Source: Syntrophomonas sp.
GTDB lineage: Bacteria; Bacillota; Syntrophomonadia; Syntrophomonadales; Syntrophomonadaceae
Length of the DNA: 46,086 bases
NCBI GenBank assembly: GCA_028709585.1
Contig: JAQVWS010000004.1
Location: 1-46,086, forward strand
Direction: 5' to 3'
The position numbers and the translations under genes are program-made. Shown here one piece after another: positions 26,096-35,144 of the stretch. The notes beneath the pieces are model-generated. The model searched no databases, was not told the DNA's origin, and saw only the letters and a list, made by a program, of their open reading frames with translations. Each line of letters starts with the position of its first letter. Positions within the stretch are counted from its first letter, which is position 1.

Positions 26096-27233
26096 CGCTA
26101 TCCCCCCATATATTACCATCCACCAGGACTACCTCCGCCTGCGAACGGAAATCAAACGGGTGTCCGTTAAAAATTACCAGATCAGCGCGTTTTCCTGGTT
26201 TTATTGAACCCAGTTCATGGTTAACCTTCAATAGCTGGGCTGGTATACTGGTAATGGCTTGCAGAGCCATTTCTTCAGTCAAGCCTTCACGCACTGCTAA
26301 AGCTGCACATACTCGCAGATGTTCAATAGGAATTACCGGATGGTCGGTTATAAAACAGAATTTTACTCCCCTGGCCGCTAACAGCGCAGCGTTTTTAAAA
26401 GCAACTTCCTTCATCTCTACCTTAGCACGGGTGGTTAATAAAGGTCCCAGAAATACAGCCACATCTCTTTTTACCAGTTCATCCGCTACTAATAATGCCT
26501 CCGTACCATGCTGGAGCAACATATCAATATTAAATTCATCCTTAATACGCAGCGCAGTTAGTATATCATCCGCCCGGTGTACATGGAGCAGTAACGGCAT
26601 TTCCTGGCGCAAGACTTTAAATATCGGGTAGTTCCTGTATTCCTCGCTGGCTTTAATGTCATCTTTATCCATTAGGCTGCGGGCTACCGAAAAAGATTCT
26701 CTTAATATACTGGCACTGGCCATCCTGGTTTTAGGGGTTTTTTTCTGACCTCCATATACCCTTTTAGGGTTCTCTCCTAAAGCCGCCTTAAGACCCCAGG
26801 GATTTCGGTAAACCATGTTTCCCATACTGGAAGCCAGATTTTTCAAAAAAACTGCCTGACCGCCTAATATGTTGGCGCTCCCGGGCATACACATAGTTCG
26901 GGTTACACCGCCCCGCAGGGCATCAGCAAAAGCCAAATCTACAAAGTTTATCCCATCAACGGCTTGCAGATAGGGGGTAACAGGATCGCTGGTTTCATTC
27001 ACATCGTCTCCCTCTACCCTATAAATTTCTTCTTCCAGGCCAATATGGGTATGAGCATCGATAAAGCCCGGACATATATATTTACCCCAGGCATCGATAA
27101 TCTTACTGCCGGGTGGGATAAAAAGGTCTTTGCCCACCTGATGGATAAATTCTCCTTCAACCAATATTACTCCGTTATCAATAATTCCGGATTCATCCAT
27201 GGTAATTATCTTACCGCCTTTGATAGCTAGCAT
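26088..27233 (-). CDS. Metal-dependent amidohydrolase (imidazolonepropionase-like)
   Basis: A 381-residue amidohydrolase-superfamily enzyme. The composite domain begins AIKGGKIITMDESG. The metal-binding HxH motif is in GFIDAHTHIGLEE, with later histidines in LLLHVHRADD and LLQHGTEA and the catalytic Asp in FITDHP. It ends GKRADLVIFNGHPFD. This subgroup includes uncharacterised imidazolonepropionase/prolidase-like hydrolases in Clostridia. The substrate is not known. It is followed by a small overlapping gene. Confidence 0.85.
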   Translation of the reverse strand: MLAIKGGKIITMDESGIIDNGVILVEGEFIHQVGKDLFIPPGSKIIDAWGKYICPGFIDAHTHIGLEEEIYRVEGDDVNETSDPVTPYLQAVDGINFVDLAFADALRGGVTRTMCMPGSANILGGQAVFLKNLASSMGNMVYRNPWGLKAALGENPKRVYGGQKKTPKTRMASASILRESFSVARSLMDKDDIKASEEYRNYPIFKVLRQEMPLLLHVHRADDILTALRIKDEFNIDMLLQHGTEALLVADELVKRDVAVFLGPLLTTRAKVEMKEVAFKNAALLAARGVKFCFITDHPVIPIEHLRVCAALAVREGLTEEMALQAITSIPAQLLKVNHELGSIKPGKRADLVIFNGHPFDFRSQAEVVLVDGNIWGDSVG

Positions 27234-27308
27234 TAAAGAGTACCTCCCCCATAATTTATGAATTCATTGTTGATACTGTTCTGCTATAAGACTGCCATTA
27301 TATCCCGT

Positions 27309-28007
27309 TTATAAATGGGGGCAGATCTGTGCGGCTGCAATAAATGCAGCAAATAAACGCGCTGAATATTGGTCCTGTAAACATTCGGGATGCCATTGTA
27401 CTCCTAAATAAAAAGGATGTCCCGGGCTCTCAATAGCTTCCACCGTACCTTCCGCAGCCATGGCAGTAATTACTACACTCCGTCCCGGCTTTTTAACTGC
27501 CTGGTGATGAAAACTGTTCACTCGAATATGTTCATTATTCATTATTCTGCGTAGTTGGCAGCTTGGTTCTATAAATATATCATGAAATGGATATGACTTG
27601 GGAGCCTTTTGCCTATGACTCATTGCACTATTAATATCCTGAACCAGGCTTCCTCCCAGAGCTACATTTATAGCCTGACAGCCACGGCAGATCCCCAATA
27701 CTGCTTTATGGTTCTGAAAGGCCTGATTGGCCAGTTTAAGTTCGAACTCATCCCGAACCGGTTCTATTTCCCCTAATCTGGGCTCAGGAAGTTCTCCCCA
27801 GTATACAGGGTCAAAGTCTCCTCCTCCCGTGAACAGAAATCCCTGACAAACTGCAAAATAGTCTTTCATAGCCGTATCGTCAGCTGTGGATGGTAAAATA
27901 ACAGCAATACCTCCTGCATCTGCAATTGAATTCACATAATAATCCTTCAGAGAAAATGTCCTGTTTTCGGCTGAATAATTTCCTGTTATACCAATAATAG
28001 GCCTCAT
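27309..28007 (-). CDS. Gamma-glutamyl-gamma-aminobutyrate hydrolase-like class-I amidotransferase
   Basis: A 232-residue protein of the peptidase C26 / PuuD family. The nucleophile Cys is in LGICRGCQAINVALGGSL, and the catalytic His and Glu are in GVQWHPE near the C-terminus. PuuD splits gamma-glutamyl-GABA in putrescine degradation, but many homologues in Firmicutes have unknown gamma-glutamyl substrates. I start at ATG 28007 with GGGAGGGGG upstream. It lies between the amidohydrolase and mazF, with small gaps. Confidence 0.85.
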   Translation of the reverse strand: MRPIIGITGNYSAENRTFSLKDYYVNSIADAGGIAVILPSTADDTAMKDYFAVCQGFLFTGGGDFDPVYWGELPEPRLGEIEPVRDEFELKLANQAFQNHKAVLGICRGCQAINVALGGSLVQDINSAMSHRQKAPKSYPFHDIFIEPSCQLRRIMNNEHIRVNSFHHQAVKKPGRSVVITAMAAEGTVEAIESPGHPFYLGVQWHPECLQDQYSARLFAAFIAAAQICPHL

Positions 28008-28082
28008 CACCAACCCCCTCCCTTTAAAAAAGCAGGTTCTTTTTATATAGAACCTGCTCTGTCATATTTGCCAATATGTATT

Positions 28083-28430
28083 TTATATCTCAGTTAACTC
28101 CAGGCTGATTGCTAAGGCCTGGTCGACCTTTGCCATCAATTCTTCCTTTAGAACGGCTATTCTTTGTTTAAGCCGGGTCTTATCGATAGTTCTTATCTGT
28201 TCAGTCAATATAACTGAGTCACGTTCCATTCCATACGTGTTGGCTTTTAATTCTACATGGGTGGGTAGTTTAGCTTTATTAATCTGCGAGGTTATTGCCA
28301 ATACAATCGTGGTAGGACTATACTGGTTGCCAATATTGTTTTGCACCACCAAAACCGGCCGTATTCCGCCTTGTTCTGAACCTACAACCGGATTTAGCTG
28401 GGCAAAATAAATCTCGCCTCGTTTAATCAT
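28083..28430 (-). CDS. mazF: MazF/EndoA-family mRNA interferase toxin
   Basis: A 115-residue PemK/MazF-type endoribonuclease. It shows the typical [20 protein letters not shown] start, the conserved Arg in RPVLVV and the TEQIRTIDK segment, very close to Bacillus EndoA (NdoA), which cleaves single-stranded RNA. The antitoxin gene lies 8 bp upstream. This alr-antitoxin-mazF chromosomal layout is conserved in Firmicutes, so it is probably a resident stress module. Confidence 0.92.
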   Translation of the reverse strand: MIKRGEIYFAQLNPVVGSEQGGIRPVLVVQNNIGNQYSPTTIVLAITSQINKAKLPTHVELKANTYGMERDSVILTEQIRTIDKTRLKQRIAVLKEELMAKVDQALAISLELTEI

Positions 28431-28438
28431 ATATTAAA

Positions 28439-28723
28439 TCACTCCAGCGGTTTATATTCTTGCCATACTAAAACCTCTTCTTCAATACCCATACTCTCAG
28501 TGGCGATAGTTAGATTAATAGGTGCCATTTCCAGATAACCTTTTTTCATCTGCTCAGTCCTTATTTCTCTTTTTCTTTTTTCAAGATAGAATTTTATCGC
28601 ATCGCGCACGATCTCACTGCGGTTTCGTTTATCCAAAACTGTAATACTGTCAACTTCTGACAGGAGTATCTCGGAAATAGATACAATAATCCTTTTAGAG
28701 GCAGGCAATACGAGCACCCCCAT
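28439..28723 (-). CDS. mazE: Ribbon-helix-helix antitoxin (EndoAI/MazE-like)
   Basis: A 94-residue protein with an N-terminal ribbon-helix-helix DNA-binding domain (KRIIVSISEILLSEVD then RNRSEIVRDAIKFYLEKR) and a C-terminal acidic tail that should wrap the toxin, as in Bacillus EndoAI (YdcD). It neutralises MazF and autoregulates the pair. The exact start is uncertain between ATG 28723 and a GTG two codons on. Located between alr and mazF. Confidence 0.85.
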   Translation of the reverse strand: MGVLVLPASKRIIVSISEILLSEVDSITVLDKRNRSEIVRDAIKFYLEKRKREIRTEQMKKGYLEMAPINLTIATESMGIEEEVLVWQEYKPLE

Positions 28724-28801
28724 AATAAATATATAGAAATCATATATCTATTATATAGACAAGACCCATCGCTCGCAAATCCATTTATTACTTACAAAGT
28801 T

Positions 28802-29926
28802 TTATTTTAAGTAAATTCTATCTACTCGACTGCTGGGAGCGCAGATAATCTCATAATTAATGGTTCCAATGGCATTGGCCAGGTCATCAGCCGTTACTCC
28901 ATCTTCCGGCCTTCCAAACATGATTATTTCATCACCTACTCGTACATCTTCTATGGCGCTGACATCAAACATGCACTGATCCATACAAACAGCCCCAATT
29001 AACGGAACCCTTTTCCCTTTGACGCAAGCCCAGCCTCTGTTGGAAAGAAGCCGGTTATAGCCATCGGCATAGCCTATAGCAACAGTTGCAACTTTGATCT
29101 CCTGCTGGCTGATAAAAGTACGGCCATAACTCACCGATTGACCGGCAGAAATTGTTTTCAGATAACTAATCGTGCTTTTAAGACGCATGGCGGGGATAAG
29201 TTTTAGTTTATCCTGATTAACATGAGCCGAGGGGTATAAACCGTAGGTTATTATACCGCTTCTTACCATATCAAAATGTGATTCCGGCATATCAATGATG
29301 GCAGCACTATTGGCAATATGCTTAATTGGAAAATCAATCCCTGCTTCCGCTAACTGGCTAATATAGCTTTTGAATATTTCCACCTGCTGCTTGGCAAAAC
29401 TCTTATCATCATGATCTGCGGTAGCTAGATGGCTAAGGATTCCCTGAAGTACAATCCCCGGCATACGACTTATTACTTTAATCGACTCCAATGACGAATC
29501 GTTCGGGGTAAAACCTATTCTTCCCATCCCGGTATCAATCTTTATATGCAGCCGGGCAGTATGGTTTAATCTTGCAGCCGCTTGCGATAAAACTTCGGCT
29601 GTATCCAGGCTAAAAACCGTAACTTCAATATCATTTTCCACCATAGTAGCAGCACATTCTACAGGCATATACCCTAACAGCAATATATTAGCATTAATGC
29701 CTGCTTCCCGCAGGGTGACAGCTTCATCCGGAGTAGCCACTCCCAGATAGCTGACCCCCTCTTGCTGGCAAACCTCTGCTATCTCTAACATCCCATTACC
29801 ATATGCGTTGGATTTTACTACTGCCATCAACTTAGTCGACGGAGAAACCAGGCGCCTTATCTCCGCTATATTATTTCGTATTGCCCTTAAGTCTATTTCT
29901 GCCCAGCTTATAATGCAATTATCCAT
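28802..29926 (-). CDS. alr: Alanine racemase
   Basis: A 374-residue fold-type III PLP enzyme that interconverts L- and D-alanine for peptidoglycan. The PLP lysine is in AVVKSNAYGNG. The second catalytic Tyr lies in the SYGRTF region, and the carbonate/substrate loop GAVCMDQCMFDVS is present. Its start overlaps the preceding CBS gene by 8 bp. It is followed by mazEF, as in Bacillus. Confidence 0.95.
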   Translation of the reverse strand: MDNCIISWAEIDLRAIRNNIAEIRRLVSPSTKLMAVVKSNAYGNGMLEIAEVCQQEGVSYLGVATPDEAVTLREAGINANILLLGYMPVECAATMVENDIEVTVFSLDTAEVLSQAAARLNHTARLHIKIDTGMGRIGFTPNDSSLESIKVISRMPGIVLQGILSHLATADHDDKSFAKQQVEIFKSYISQLAEAGIDFPIKHIANSAAIIDMPESHFDMVRSGIITYGLYPSAHVNQDKLKLIPAMRLKSTISYLKTISAGQSVSYGRTFISQQEIKVATVAIGYADGYNRLLSNRGWACVKGKRVPLIGAVCMDQCMFDVSAIEDVRVGDEIIMFGRPEDGVTADDLANAIGTINYEIICAPSSRVDRIYLK

Positions 29927-30374
29927 TTGTTTTAACCAGCGATTTTAAGATATCATTACGAGAAATGATTCCGATCAGTTTCCCATGCCTAACAACCGGA
30001 ACCCGATTGATTTCATTTTTTTGCATAATCTCCACAACTTCGCTCACCGGAGCATCCTCTTCTATGGTTATTACTTTCTTGGTCATGGCGTCTTTTACTT
30101 CTAAAGCCGTATATTTTTTAAGATTATTATTAAATCGTATGGGATTCTCCAAAAAAATAATACTGTCAAATAATGTGAGATAGAAAGGTACTTTCAGCTC
30201 GTTAGCCCTCACCATCAGATCCTTTTCAGAAATAACCCCCAATACACGACGATCTTCATCTACTACCGGTATTCCGCTAATCTTATTTTCTACCAATAAC
30301 TGAGATGCTTTTTCGACTTTGTCATTGGCCTTGACCGTTATGACATCTTTTGTCATAATATCCTTTGCTAACAT
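29919..30374 (-). CDS. Two-CBS-domain protein
   Basis: A cytoplasmic protein of about 151 residues made of two CBS domains. They begin around AKDIMTKDVITV and VKDAMTKKVITI, separated by a roughly 45-residue linker. CBS pairs bind adenine nucleotides or other ligands and act as energy sensors. The start at ATG 30374 is preferred, since AGGAAGAAGG precedes it at good spacing. It overlaps alr by 8 bp. The target is unknown; stand-alone CBS proteins are common in syntrophs and clostridia. Confidence 0.85.
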   Translation of the reverse strand: MLAKDIMTKDVITVKANDKVEKASQLLVENKISGIPVVDEDRRVLGVISEKDLMVRANELKVPFYLTLFDSIIFLENPIRFNNNLKKYTALEVKDAMTKKVITIEEDAPVSEVVEIMQKNEINRVPVVRHGKLIGIISRNDILKSLVKTNG

Positions 30375-30503
30375 TTCCATCCTTCTTCCTAGTAACATAT
30401 TTTATATTTTTTCGCAGTTTAGTGATAGTACGCAATATACAGATAACGCTTACATAACCCAGGGGGGGCTACGATCATGACCGGGGACGGTTGGTCAGGA
30501 TTT

Positions 30504-32060
30504 TTATTGGCTTATTTCGAATTCTCGTAAAACAGTTGGCAGATTATTAAGCAAATCGCTGGCTACCAATCCTCTTTGTCCGCATATTTCCGCCGCCCGG
30601 TCACCGGCGCGGCCATGAACATAAACACCGGCCACCGCAGAGCTTCCCGCTTTAAAACCCTGGGCTAAAAAGCCAAGTATAATGCCGCTGAGAACATCAC
30701 CACTACCAGCTGTTGCCATACCAGGATTACCACTTATATTAACAAATACTTGTCCGGTTGGATAGGCGACTACGGTTTTATTTCCTTTCAGAACGACAGT
30801 AACCCCCCATTCCTCAGCATACCTGCGGGCAGTTGCAAGACGATTTTGCTGGATTTCTGCAATTGTCAAGCCGGTTAAACGAGACATCTCACCTGGATGA
30901 GGAGTTATTACCACCGGAACCTTACAGTCTTTCAGAATTCCTGCTTCACCTGCTAATGCATTTAGTCCGTCCGCGTCAATCACCAGGGGAACTTCTGAGT
31001 TATTCAACAGCCAGCTTATTATTGCCTTAGCGTCCTGATATTTAGACATCCCCGGGCCAATAGCGCATACCGATACTGTGCCCAATAGATTTTGGATGGC
31101 TGGAATAGCCTGGGAAGAAATGGCGGCATAGCTTGTTTCCGGCAGGGGACGGCTCATAACTTCCAATACTGAAGCCTCAAGTACCGGCACTAATGATTCT
31201 GGCAGTGCGGCAGTTACCAATCCTGCTCCGCTTCGTAAAGCTGCGCAGGCAGTCATAATTACCGCCCCGGTCATGCCAACAGAACCACCAATCACCAGAG
31301 CGTGACCATAATTTCCTTTATGGGACTCGGATACGCGAGGTTTGAATAGCTCTTTAATCATGCCTTCATCAATCAGGTTCAGGTTGTACCTGTCATCTAT
31401 TAACAATGGCTGAGGTATGGAGATATCAGCAACCGTTAAAGTCCCCACGTAATTCCGTCCCGGTTCCAATAGCAGACCCAGTTTGGGAAGTGCAAAGGTT
31501 ACTGTGTGATCGGCTTTTATTGCTGCCCCGTTAATCTTGCCGGTATTGGCCTCTACCCCCGAAGGAATGTCAACTGATAACACTGATGCTTGACTCCAAT
31601 TTACCATTTGAACTATTCGGGCTTCAAAATCATTCATACTGCCTTTAAAACCAATCCCATATATCGCATCGATAATGAGATCAGCTGACAAAAGAGCAAT
31701 CATCAGACGATCGAAGTCTGGCTCTTTATTTAGCAGAAATATATTTCCATTCATCTTGCCCAGGATATTATAATTAATATAAGCATCAGGAGTTAGATTC
31801 CCGGGATCTCCTAACAGGAAAGTATCCACCCGGGCCCCGCTATTAATGAGATGACGGCCTAAGACCAGTCCATCGCCTCCATTGTTGCCTTTTCCCGCTA
31901 ATATAACTATCTTGGCATCGCGCAGTTCGCTAATCAAACCTTCAATAGTTTCTAAGACGCGTAAGCCGGCGTTTTCCATAAGTATCAATCCAGGTATTAA
32001 ATATTCATCTGTAGTTCGCTTATCTATCTCTTTCATCTGTTCTGCCGTAAGCAGTTTCAT
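30504..32060 (-). CDS. nnr: Bifunctional NAD(P)HX epimerase/dehydratase
   Basis: A 518-residue metabolite-repair enzyme. The N-terminal YjeF_N domain (epimerase, to about 220; AGKGNNGGDGLVLGRHL and the DAIYGIGFKG segment) is fused to a C-terminal ribokinase-fold dehydratase (HKGNYGHALVIGGSVGMTGA, VVITPHPGEMSRLTG, GMATAGSGDVLSGI). It restores damaged NAD(P)H hydrates. I choose ATG 32060 with AAGGGGTGA upstream. It overlaps the end of acpS only marginally and is probably cotranscribed. Confidence 0.93.
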   Translation of the reverse strand: MKLLTAEQMKEIDKRTTDEYLIPGLILMENAGLRVLETIEGLISELRDAKIVILAGKGNNGGDGLVLGRHLINSGARVDTFLLGDPGNLTPDAYINYNILGKMNGNIFLLNKEPDFDRLMIALLSADLIIDAIYGIGFKGSMNDFEARIVQMVNWSQASVLSVDIPSGVEANTGKINGAAIKADHTVTFALPKLGLLLEPGRNYVGTLTVADISIPQPLLIDDRYNLNLIDEGMIKELFKPRVSESHKGNYGHALVIGGSVGMTGAVIMTACAALRSGAGLVTAALPESLVPVLEASVLEVMSRPLPETSYAAISSQAIPAIQNLLGTVSVCAIGPGMSKYQDAKAIISWLLNNSEVPLVIDADGLNALAGEAGILKDCKVPVVITPHPGEMSRLTGLTIAEIQQNRLATARRYAEEWGVTVVLKGNKTVVAYPTGQVFVNISGNPGMATAGSGDVLSGIILGFLAQGFKAGSSAVAGVYVHGRAGDRAAEICGQRGLVASDLLNNLPTVLREFEISQ

Positions 32061-32064
32061 TTTA

Positions 32065-32433
32065 TCACCCCTTATTGGCAATAACCACTGCTATTGCCTG
32101 TTCTTGGCTATGAGCAAGACTTATAGAAAATTCGTCTATTTTGGCTTCCTGAGCCTTAGATTTGGCACCTTCATGTAAAATAAGCTGCGGTTTCCCTTCG
32201 CTATCCACCACAACCTCAGTGTCATGAAATCGTATGCCTTTTATAAAAACCTTATCCAACTTGCGTAATGCTTCCCTGGCTGCAAATCTTACCGCCAGAG
32301 AAGGATAGGGGTCTTTCTTCCCCATACAATACTCTATTTCCTGCTGAGTAAATACTCGTTGCAAAAACCTGGGCGTTCTATTTATTACATTCTTTAATCT
32401 GGCGATATCAATAATATCAATTCCGATAAGCAA
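32065..32433 (-). CDS. acpS: Holo-[acyl-carrier-protein] synthase
   Basis: A 122-residue phosphopantetheinyl transferase that activates acyl carrier protein. I place the start at TTG 32433 (LLIGIDIIDIARL) because AGGAGGGG lies 6 nt upstream and it gives the usual length; a longer in-frame extension is unconserved. Active-site motifs GIDIIDIARL, AVRFAAREALRK and SISLAHSQEQAIAVV are present. First gene of the acpS-nnr-CBS-alr cluster. Confidence 0.93.
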   Translation of the reverse strand: MLIGIDIIDIARLKNVINRTPRFLQRVFTQQEIEYCMGKKDPYPSLAVRFAAREALRKLDKVFIKGIRFHDTEVVVDSEGKPQLILHEGAKSKAQEAKIDEFSISLAHSQEQAIAVVIANKG

Positions 32434-32533
32434 AAAACCCCTCCTGACTTCAAACTCCTGGCTGGAGTATAACAAAGCCCCAAGAATACAGAAGCCCATG
32501 AAATAAGCCATTCTCGGACAGTGTTTTTTCGGC

Positions 32534-32568
32534 AGTGCAAATCATGCACTATACAATTAGTATTGTAT
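32534..32568. promoter_or_regulatory. Two adjacent perfect palindromes upstream of acpS
   Basis: AGTGCA-N5-TGCACT (32534-32550) directly abuts ATACAAT-N4-ATTGTAT (32551-32568). They lie about 100 bp before the acpS start and may be operators or a 5'-UTR structure. No regulator is identified. Confidence 0.4.
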
Positions 32569-32602
32569 CCTATGAAAACAATACTATGTCGAAAAAAAAC
32601 CA

Positions 32603-32626
32603 GCAAAAAATGAAACTGATGTTTCA
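32603..32626 (-). terminator. Terminator of cheW
   Basis: TGAAAC/GTTTCA with a 4-nt loop followed on the minus strand by TTTTTT lies about 35 bp beyond the cheW stop. A second T-run follows shortly. Confidence 0.65.
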
Positions 32627-32659
32627 TGAGCCGCAAAAATTTTTAAGGCTGCATAAGGG

Positions 32660-33139
32660 TTAGTTAACTTTGGCACCAACGCTCAAAAGCTCGCTCCTTT
32701 CCCCTTCGCTTAAAATCTTGTTCATATCCAGCAGAATCAACAGACGATCCTCTAATTTACCTACTCCGGTCAAATATTCGGAGGTGATCCCACCTGCCAG
32801 CGCAGGCGGAGGTTCAATGCTATTCATAGACAAACGCAATACTTCGCTGACTTCATCTACCATAATTCCAACTGTTTGTCCTTCTACATCAACAACCACA
32901 CTGCGGCTTTCGCTGCTTAATATTGAGGAAGTCATGTCGAATCTTTTTTTAATGTCAATTATCGGGATAATCTTGCCCCGTAAATTTATAATACCCTCAA
33001 CGAAATCCGGTGCCTGCGGCAATCTGGTAGGTGTGGTAACAGGTATTATCTCGATTACCTGAGTAATGGGCACTCCATATTCACATATAGTGTCGCCAGT
33101 CTTTAGTTTAAATACCACTAATTGAATCTCATCGGCCAT
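32660..33139 (-). CDS. cheW: CheW-domain chemotaxis coupling protein
   Basis: A 159-residue single CheW domain that links chemoreceptors to the histidine kinase CheA. It has the typical FEGIINLRGKIIPIIDIKKRF core and the VDEVSEVLRL segment. No cheA is nearby, but a chemoreceptor gene lies 4 kb away, in the opposite direction. Own RBS and terminator. Confidence 0.92.
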   Translation of the reverse strand: MADEIQLVVFKLKTGDTICEYGVPITQVIEIIPVTTPTRLPQAPDFVEGIINLRGKIIPIIDIKKRFDMTSSILSSESRSVVVDVEGQTVGIMVDEVSEVLRLSMNSIEPPPALAGGITSEYLTGVGKLEDRLLILLDMNKILSEGERSELLSVGAKVN

Positions 33140-33269
33140 ATTATTCCCTCCCCTTATTTCTCAATTTTCCAATAAAACGATCAATTTGGTACAGTATGTT
33201 AATTAATATATTCTATGTCAAACCTTATTTTCCTTCTATTATCTATATTCATAATTTTTATGACAAATA

Positions 33270-33848
33270 TTACAGAACTATAACTTTGCCCGCATGCAGC
33301 ATTTCTTCAGATATGGTATACATATTACTTACCACTCCCACCTGCAGTTTATCTACCACACCGTAAAAATCCAAACAGGTTCCGCAAGAAAGGATCTGCA
33401 CCCCATTGTTCTCCAGTATTTTTATATGTTCAATCAGATCAGATCCGGCCGTTGTAAGCAATACGCCGCTATTAAGGAATATGATGCTCTTAATTTCGCC
33501 AATCATTTGGGTAAGGGTATACACAAAACTCTTCATCAAAATGCTGCCCAATTTATCATCGCCTTGCCCCAGAACATTGCTCTTTATTAATATTACCGTA
33601 CTGCCGTTTAAGCTCTCTTTCTCCGGAAGAATATCGTCTTTGGTAATGCTTATGTAGAAATTGCCATCCTGCTCTTCAATCATGCTTTCCAGGCTTAGAG
33701 ACTTTACCATCCTGGAAACATTCTCCAGCGCTATTCTGTTATCAACGATCGTGATTACTTCGTTAACATCATTACTATCTAAAGCTTTTTTAGTCATTAC
33801 TACTGGTTCCGGGCAAGCTAACCCCCGGGCATCAATAGTTTTTTTCAC
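33270..33848 (-). CDS. yedF: YedF, selenium-metabolism-associated TusA/DsrE fusion
   Basis: A 192-residue two-domain protein. The N-terminal TusA/SirA-like domain (1-72) carries the conserved Cys in LACPEPVVMTK. The C-terminal DsrE-like domain (about 85-192) has a further Cys pair in SCGTCLDF. This fusion is the family named 'selenium metabolism protein YedF', usually found in genomes that use selenium and often beside selD or yedE. The chemistry (persulfide or selenide handling) is not established. Its presence supports selenocysteine use in hdrA and flxD. It stands alone here. Confidence 0.88.
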   Translation of the reverse strand: MKKTIDARGLACPEPVVMTKKALDSNDVNEVITIVDNRIALENVSRMVKSLSLESMIEEQDGNFYISITKDDILPEKESLNGSTVILIKSNVLGQGDDKLGSILMKSFVYTLTQMIGEIKSIIFLNSGVLLTTAGSDLIEHIKILENNGVQILSCGTCLDFYGVVDKLQVGVVSNMYTISEEMLHAGKVIVL

Positions 33849-33997
33849 CTAATCATCAACTCCTTTTTGGAATTAACTTTTTTTATATTTTACCATAATT
33901 AAGCATCAGCCGGTATATTTGAGGAAGCTGGCCTGATATTTTGTACACCAGGCGATATAATCTCCCGGCAGTATGGTTCCAGCCATATTCATAAAAA

Positions 33998-34027
33998 CAC
34001 CGTGCTTTATATTTTGTGAGCACGGTG
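33998..34027 (-). terminator. Terminator of the L,D-transpeptidase gene
   Basis: CACCGTGCT/AGCACGGTG (9 bp) with a TTTTT run on the minus strand lies about 70 bp beyond the stop. Confidence 0.75.
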
Positions 34028-34095
34028 GCATAGCTTAACATATCTCATTCAGAGATGTCATCCCGCAACGGGCTACAAATGTAGGATTTGTTGGC

Positions 34096-35046
34096 TTACT
34101 TAATCATGCCCAAGCTTCTGTAAGTTTCAGCATCAGCTTGACCGGTAGGATTAAGCCCGTGCCACATCTGATAATATTTTACCGCCAGTTCGGTCATAGC
34201 TCCATATCTTCCATCAGCGTTGTCAAATATTATACCTTTTTCTTTAAGCCGGCTCTGCAGATAAACCACCTCTTGCCCATACGCTTTCCTCTGCAGAGTG
34301 CGTCCTTTAAAATTGCGGGGGAATATCTGCCCGTTTTCAACGATTTTAACCGGCGTGCCTGCAGGGATCAACGGATATAATGCCTCAACATCCTTATTTC
34401 TCATCCTGATACATCCATGGGACACTGAATACCCAATTGAACCAGGCTTATTGGTGCCATGAATCCCATATATGCCCCATGGTACATTTAAACCCATCCA
34501 ACGGGTACCGAAACCATTTCCCCAGTTAAGCGACTTTTGAACAACCTTCCATTCGCCTAGAGGCGATGGGGTTGAGCTTTTACCTACTCCTACCGGATAT
34601 TTCCTGATCTGCTGCCCGTCAGCAAAAACAGTTAAACTATGCTTGACCACATCTATTTCAATACTTATCTTTTGGGGTGTTGCTTCTGGCTGGGTTAAAC
34701 AAGGCTCCTCGGATTCATCATTAATTAGTTTTTCCCATACTTCCTGTGTGACCCTGCCGTCAATCGGCATATTGTTGGCTAACTGAAATAGACGGATTAT
34801 ATCACTGGTAGACTGACTATATACCCCATTCGGCTCTATTTCATAACCGCTATCTCGTAATAGGGCCTGTAACATCCAGACGCTCTCTCCCTGCAGGTTG
34901 GGGCTTTTTAAATATAACACCGGAAAATTTGTTTGATCTATTCTCTCTATATAACCAGCATCCTGAGCCTGGGTAGAACATAGCGGAACAATTGTAAAGA
35001 AAAACATGGTTATAAATATTAACGAGTATTTAACAGCGCCTTGCAA
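34096..35046 (-). CDS. L,D-transpeptidase with two peptidoglycan-binding domains
   Basis: A 316-residue exported protein. A signal peptide (about 1-28) is followed by a first peptidoglycan-binding type-1 domain (about 45-110), the YkuD catalytic domain (about 125-240) and a second peptidoglycan-binding domain at the C-terminus. The catalytic His..Ser-His-Gly-Cys motif is complete: GIHGTNKPG..SVSHGCIRM. It makes L,D cross-links in peptidoglycan or attaches proteins; roles in spore cortex formation are known for relatives. Monocistronic, with its own terminator. Confidence 0.9.
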   Translation of the reverse strand: MQGAVKYSLIFITMFFFTIVPLCSTQAQDAGYIERIDQTNFPVLYLKSPNLQGESVWMLQALLRDSGYEIEPNGVYSQSTSDIIRLFQLANNMPIDGRVTQEVWEKLINDESEEPCLTQPEATPQKISIEIDVVKHSLTVFADGQQIRKYPVGVGKSSTPSPLGEWKVVQKSLNWGNGFGTRWMGLNVPWGIYGIHGTNKPGSIGYSVSHGCIRMRNKDVEALYPLIPAGTPVKIVENGQIFPRNFKGRTLQRKAYGQEVVYLQSRLKEKGIIFDNADGRYGAMTELAVKYYQMWHGLNPTGQADAETYRSLGMIK

Positions 35047-35144
35047 TGCGCGACCTCCTTCTTAGTTTTTTAATTCAGTCTGTAAATATAATGCCCAAAA
35101 AACATTTAATAAGTCGTTATGGGCTTTCGGTTTAAATATTTTAA

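Noticed and set aside
28083-28723. mazEF as a newly acquired mobile toxin-antitoxin system
   Set aside because: The alr-antitoxin-mazF order is the usual chromosomal arrangement of Firmicutes, and no mobile element flanks it.
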